Assembly (NCBI GenBank): GCA_002412795.1
Contig: DHVS01000016.1
Span: 1-64,000, forward strand
DNA from: a bacterium UBP2_UBA5202
GTDB lineage: Bacteria; Edwardsbacteria; AC1; EtOH8
Reading direction: 5' to 3'
DNA: 64,000 bases
Shown here: positions 62,061 through 64,000 of the stretch, piece by piece
Position numbering within the stretch: the stretch's first letter is position 1
Layout of the letters: every line of letters begins with the position of its first letter
Notes under the pieces: model-generated
Seen by the model: the letters and a program-made list of their open reading frames with translations, nothing else
Databases searched by the model: none
What the model was told of the DNA's origin: nothing
Position numbers and translations under genes: made by a program

Positions 62061-62459
62061 TCAGAATTTCACCATACTCAGCACCGCCTGTTTTACCTTC
62101 TCGGCTATGGCCAGGGCTTCCACGGCGTCCGCCATCGGGATGTCGTAGTACAGATCGTCGGGGTAGCGCACCTGGACTCCGTAGCTGGTCAGGGTCTCCA
62201 CCTCCGTCAGCTCTGTGGTGATTCCCGGAACCGCCTGCTCGCAAAGCCGGGCCAGTTCTTCCAGCGAGTGCGTCTTGGGGGCGGCTATTTGATGATAGGT
62301 CAGCAGGCCTTTCAGGTATTTCTCGGCGCATTGCTGGGCGTGAAAACAGATGGTGTCGGTGGGCGGCGCCGCCATCAGCATGATCTGCCGGGCGGCCTTC
62401 AGGTCGTTCTCCGCCTTTAAAAACCAGGCCCGGGCCACATTGTTCTTATCGTCTTTCAT
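62061..62459 (-). CDS. HEPN-domain protein of a MNT/HEPN pair
   Basis: 132 residues: ARAWFLKAENDLKAARQIM, CFHAQQCAEKYLKGLL and KTHSLEELARLCEQ, the four-helix HEPN fold. In two-gene MNT/HEPN modules the HEPN protein is often an RNase toxin with an Rx4-6H motif; no clear copy of that motif is visible here, so this may be an inactive or differently acting member. Start overlaps the MNT gene end by 14 bases. Confidence 0.88.
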   Translation of the reverse strand: MKDDKNNVARAWFLKAENDLKAARQIMLMAAPPTDTICFHAQQCAEKYLKGLLTYHQIAAPKTHSLEELARLCEQAVPGITTELTEVETLTSYGVQVRYPDDLYYDIPMADAVEALAIAEKVKQAVLSMVKF

Positions 62460-62763
62460 ACAACACCCTCCCCTGGTGGGCCGCCGGGTAAACTATAGTG
62501 CCGATGATGTCCTTAAAACGTTCGAATTCTTCAGGGGTTTTCACTATGATATCCTTGGCCTGTCCCATCCCCTTGAGCGCCCTTCGGATGGGGATGGCCC
62601 TTTTATGGGGCGGGGCGTCCGTTTCCATCACCACCATCAGGTCTATGTCGCTGTCCTCGGTGGGCCGGCCATAGGCCTGCGAGCCGAAAAGGATGATGCG
62701 TTCCGGCTGGAAAAGAAGGGCTATCTTCTGGGATATTTCTTTGATGTTTTGTTCAACACTCAT
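62446..62763 (-). CDS. MNT-type minimal nucleotidyltransferase
   Basis: 105 residues with the nucleotidyltransferase signature GSQAYGRPTEDSDIDLMVV (GSx-10-DxD). MNT antitoxins can AMPylate their HEPN partner. I use the ATG at 62763 (MSVEQNIKEIS); the frame is open to 62805, but those codons translate spacer words (ENGNWETVKRR). Translationally coupled to the HEPN gene. Confidence 0.87.
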   Translation of the reverse strand: MSVEQNIKEISQKIALLFQPERIILFGSQAYGRPTEDSDIDLMVVMETDAPPHKRAIPIRRALKGMGQAKDIIVKTPEEFERFKDIIGTIVYPAAHQGRVLYERR

Positions 62764-62769
62764 AACCTG

Positions 62770-63000
62770 CCTCCTTTTTACAGTTTCCCAGTTCCCATTT
62801 TCCAAGTTTCCAAGTTGCTTGCCCTGACCCGTTTACAGTTTGGCGTTAGCCGGTTTACTGTTTCCAATCTCCCATTTGTCCACTTCCCATTTCCCAGTTT
62901 CCAAGTTGTCCAGTTTCCAAGTTTCCAATTTCCCATTTATTTAGTTCGTTGCCTTGCCCCCTACCGGACATCTCCAGCGATCCATCGTTGCCTGACAGCA
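62770..63000. repeat. Spacer of TTTCCAAGTTTCC word repeats
   Basis: Runs of CCCAGTTCCCATTTTCC, TTTCCAAGTTTCC and GTTTACAGTTTGGCG, then CCCATTTATTTAGTTCGTTGCC and CCGGACATCTCC, parallel to 61840-62050 in word content and order. No gene between galE and the MNT gene. Confidence 0.7.
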
Positions 63001-63012
63001 TATCCGGGCATC

Positions 63013-64000
63013 TCAATCTTTTTTAGCGCTGCGCCGCTGTTCCCACCTCCAGGCGCTTCCCATCATCTCCTCCAGCCCCCGTTTGATCTCCCAGCCCAAA
63101 AGCTCCCGGGCCTTCCGGTTGTCGGCGTACATGGCCGGCAGGTCGCCCGGCCGCCGGGGCCCTATCCGGTAGTTCAGTTTGACACCGTTGGCCGCCTCAA
63201 AGGCCTTCAGCAGTTCCAGCACTGTGGTGCCGGACCCGGAGCCCAGGTTGAAGAAATGGTGGCCGTGGTCTTTCATTTTGCCGGCCATATAATCCAGGGC
63301 GGCCGCGTGGGCCTCGGCGATGTCCATCACGTGGATGTAGTCCCGGATGCAGCTGCCGTCCCGGGTTTCGTAGTCGGCGCCGTGGACCACCAGCTCCGGC
63401 AGTTTTCCGGCGGCGAACATGGTGACGGCCGGGACCAGGTTGTCGGGCCTTCCCATCGGGGCCTCCCCTATCAGGGCCGAGCGGTGGGCCCCCGCCGGAT
63501 TGAAGTAGCGCAAAGAGACAAACCTCCCCGGATAACTGGCGGCGAAGTCCGAGATCATCTGCTCGCCCATCAGTTTGGTCCGGGCATAGGGGCACTCCGG
63601 CTCGGCCAGCGGCGTCTGCTCGGTTACCGGCAGTTTTTCCGCCTTCCCGTAGACCGTGCAGGAGGAGGAGAAGACCAGGTTCTTCACCCCGTGCTTTTTC
63701 ATGGCCCAGAGCACCGAGCTTAAGGAGCCGTTGTTGTTGTCAAAGTATAACAGGGGCTGGGCCACCGACTCCGCCACCGCCTTGTAGGCGGCAAAGTGGA
63801 TCACCGCCTCTATGTCCGGGTTCTCGGCAAAGATCCGCTCCGTGGCCGTTCTGTCCTTCAGGTCCGCCCGGTAGTTTACGACCCCGGTCCCGGCGATCTT
63901 CTTGATGCCCTCCAGGGCCGAGCCGTCCGAACGGGAAAGGTCGTCGGCCGAGAGCACCCGGTGCCCCCGCTCCAGCAGGCTGACTATGGTATGCGAGCCT
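63013..64000 (-). CDS. galE: UDP-glucose 4-epimerase (5' end beyond the window)
   Basis: Interconverts UDP-glucose and UDP-galactose. The coding frame runs off the right edge: bases to 64000 still read GSHTIVSLLERGHRVLSADDL, i.e. everything but about the first dozen residues with the rest of the Rossmann GGAGYI motif. Seen: the DIEAVIHFAAYKAV helix, FSSSCTVYGKAEKLPV with catalytic Ser, YARTKLMGEQM (Tyr-xxx-Lys), RYFNPAGAHRSALIGE and the DYIHVMDIAEAH segment. It would provide UDP-galactose for the downstream glycan genes. The internal ATG at 63957 is not the real start. Confidence 0.95.
   Translation of the reverse strand, partial: GSHTIVSLLERGHRVLSADDLSRSDGSALEGIKKIAGTGVVNYRADLKDRTATERIFAENPDIEAVIHFAAYKAVAESVAQPLLYFDNNNGSLSSVLWAMKKHGVKNLVFSSSCTVYGKAEKLPVTEQTPLAEPECPYARTKLMGEQMISDFAASYPGRFVSLRYFNPAGAHRSALIGEAPMGRPDNLVPAVTMFAAGKLPELVVHGADYETRDGSCIRDYIHVMDIAEAHAAALDYMAGKMKDHGHHFFNLGSGSGTTVLELLKAFEAANGVKLNYRIGPRRPGDLPAMYADNRKARELLGWEIKRGLEEMMGSAWRWEQRRSAKKD

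Overview
The window looks like chromosome from an uncultured, moderately GC-rich Gram-negative bacterium, perhaps of the FCB type. The basis is an O-antigen or exopolysaccharide operon with Wzx-like and Wzy-like proteins, an outer-membrane beta-barrel, lipoproteins with lipoboxes, and a 1600-residue secreted beta-propeller protein ending in a FlgD/T9SS-type C-terminal domain. No rRNA or taxon-defining marker is present, so the phylum is not assigned. Almost every gene is on the minus strand; the plus-strand exceptions lie between about 2.9 and 9.9 kb.

Layout. 0-6.3 kb: a CopA copper ATPase divergent from a membrane TPR/zinc-ribbon protein, then a DUF4388 protein. 6.3-10.6 kb: a TGS-type nucleoside kinase, thymidine kinase, a small island of broken genes (HIT-like start, frameshifted radC), an AT-rich BLUF photoreceptor, a 49-residue half-SWIB protein and tRNAs for His, Arg and Pro. 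10.7-29.4 kb: housekeeping genes (rdgB, CPBP protease, dus, a WecA-like transferase, gcvT-gcvH-gcvPA, a response regulator, a PBP4-type carboxypeptidase, a TPR protein, pgi, a beta-barrel, pfkA, an MGDG-synthase-like glycosyltransferase, a DegT aminotransferase) and a WecA-like transferase fused to a receiver domain. 29.7-41 kb: the YVTN propeller protein, a DUF6600 protein flanked by two copies of a roughly 460-490 bp interspersed element, a lipoprotein, a second TPR protein and a Bro-N protein, all set in repeat-rich spacers. 41-59 kb: a polysaccharide operon with overlapping genes, often AT-rich (glycosyltransferases, methyltransferases, flippase, polymerase, acetyltransferase, ATP-grasp ligase, DUF362). 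59-64 kb: a sugar-nucleotide epimerase, a 17-unit 21-bp tandem array, small unknown genes, a HEPN/MNT pair and the 3' part of galE.

How the genes fit together. The two WecA-like enzymes could start lipid-linked glycan synthesis, and galE, the epimerase and the DegT aminotransferase could supply sugars. The GT2/GT4 enzymes, methyltransferases, acetyltransferase and ATP-grasp protein would then build and decorate the glycan for Wzx/Wzy export and polymerisation. pgi and pfkA lie on either side of the beta-barrel gene.

The most unusual signal is the repeat vocabulary. Spacers are built from several families of short words and hairpins, and the same words sit in frame inside coding sequence, in the GT2 gene at 41367-42806 and in dus. 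Comparing the two copies of the interspersed element shows 37-38 bp inserts with shared ends (CCTTCG... and ...CTCAGGRCARG), and a 39-bp relative of them lies in frame inside the GT2 gene.
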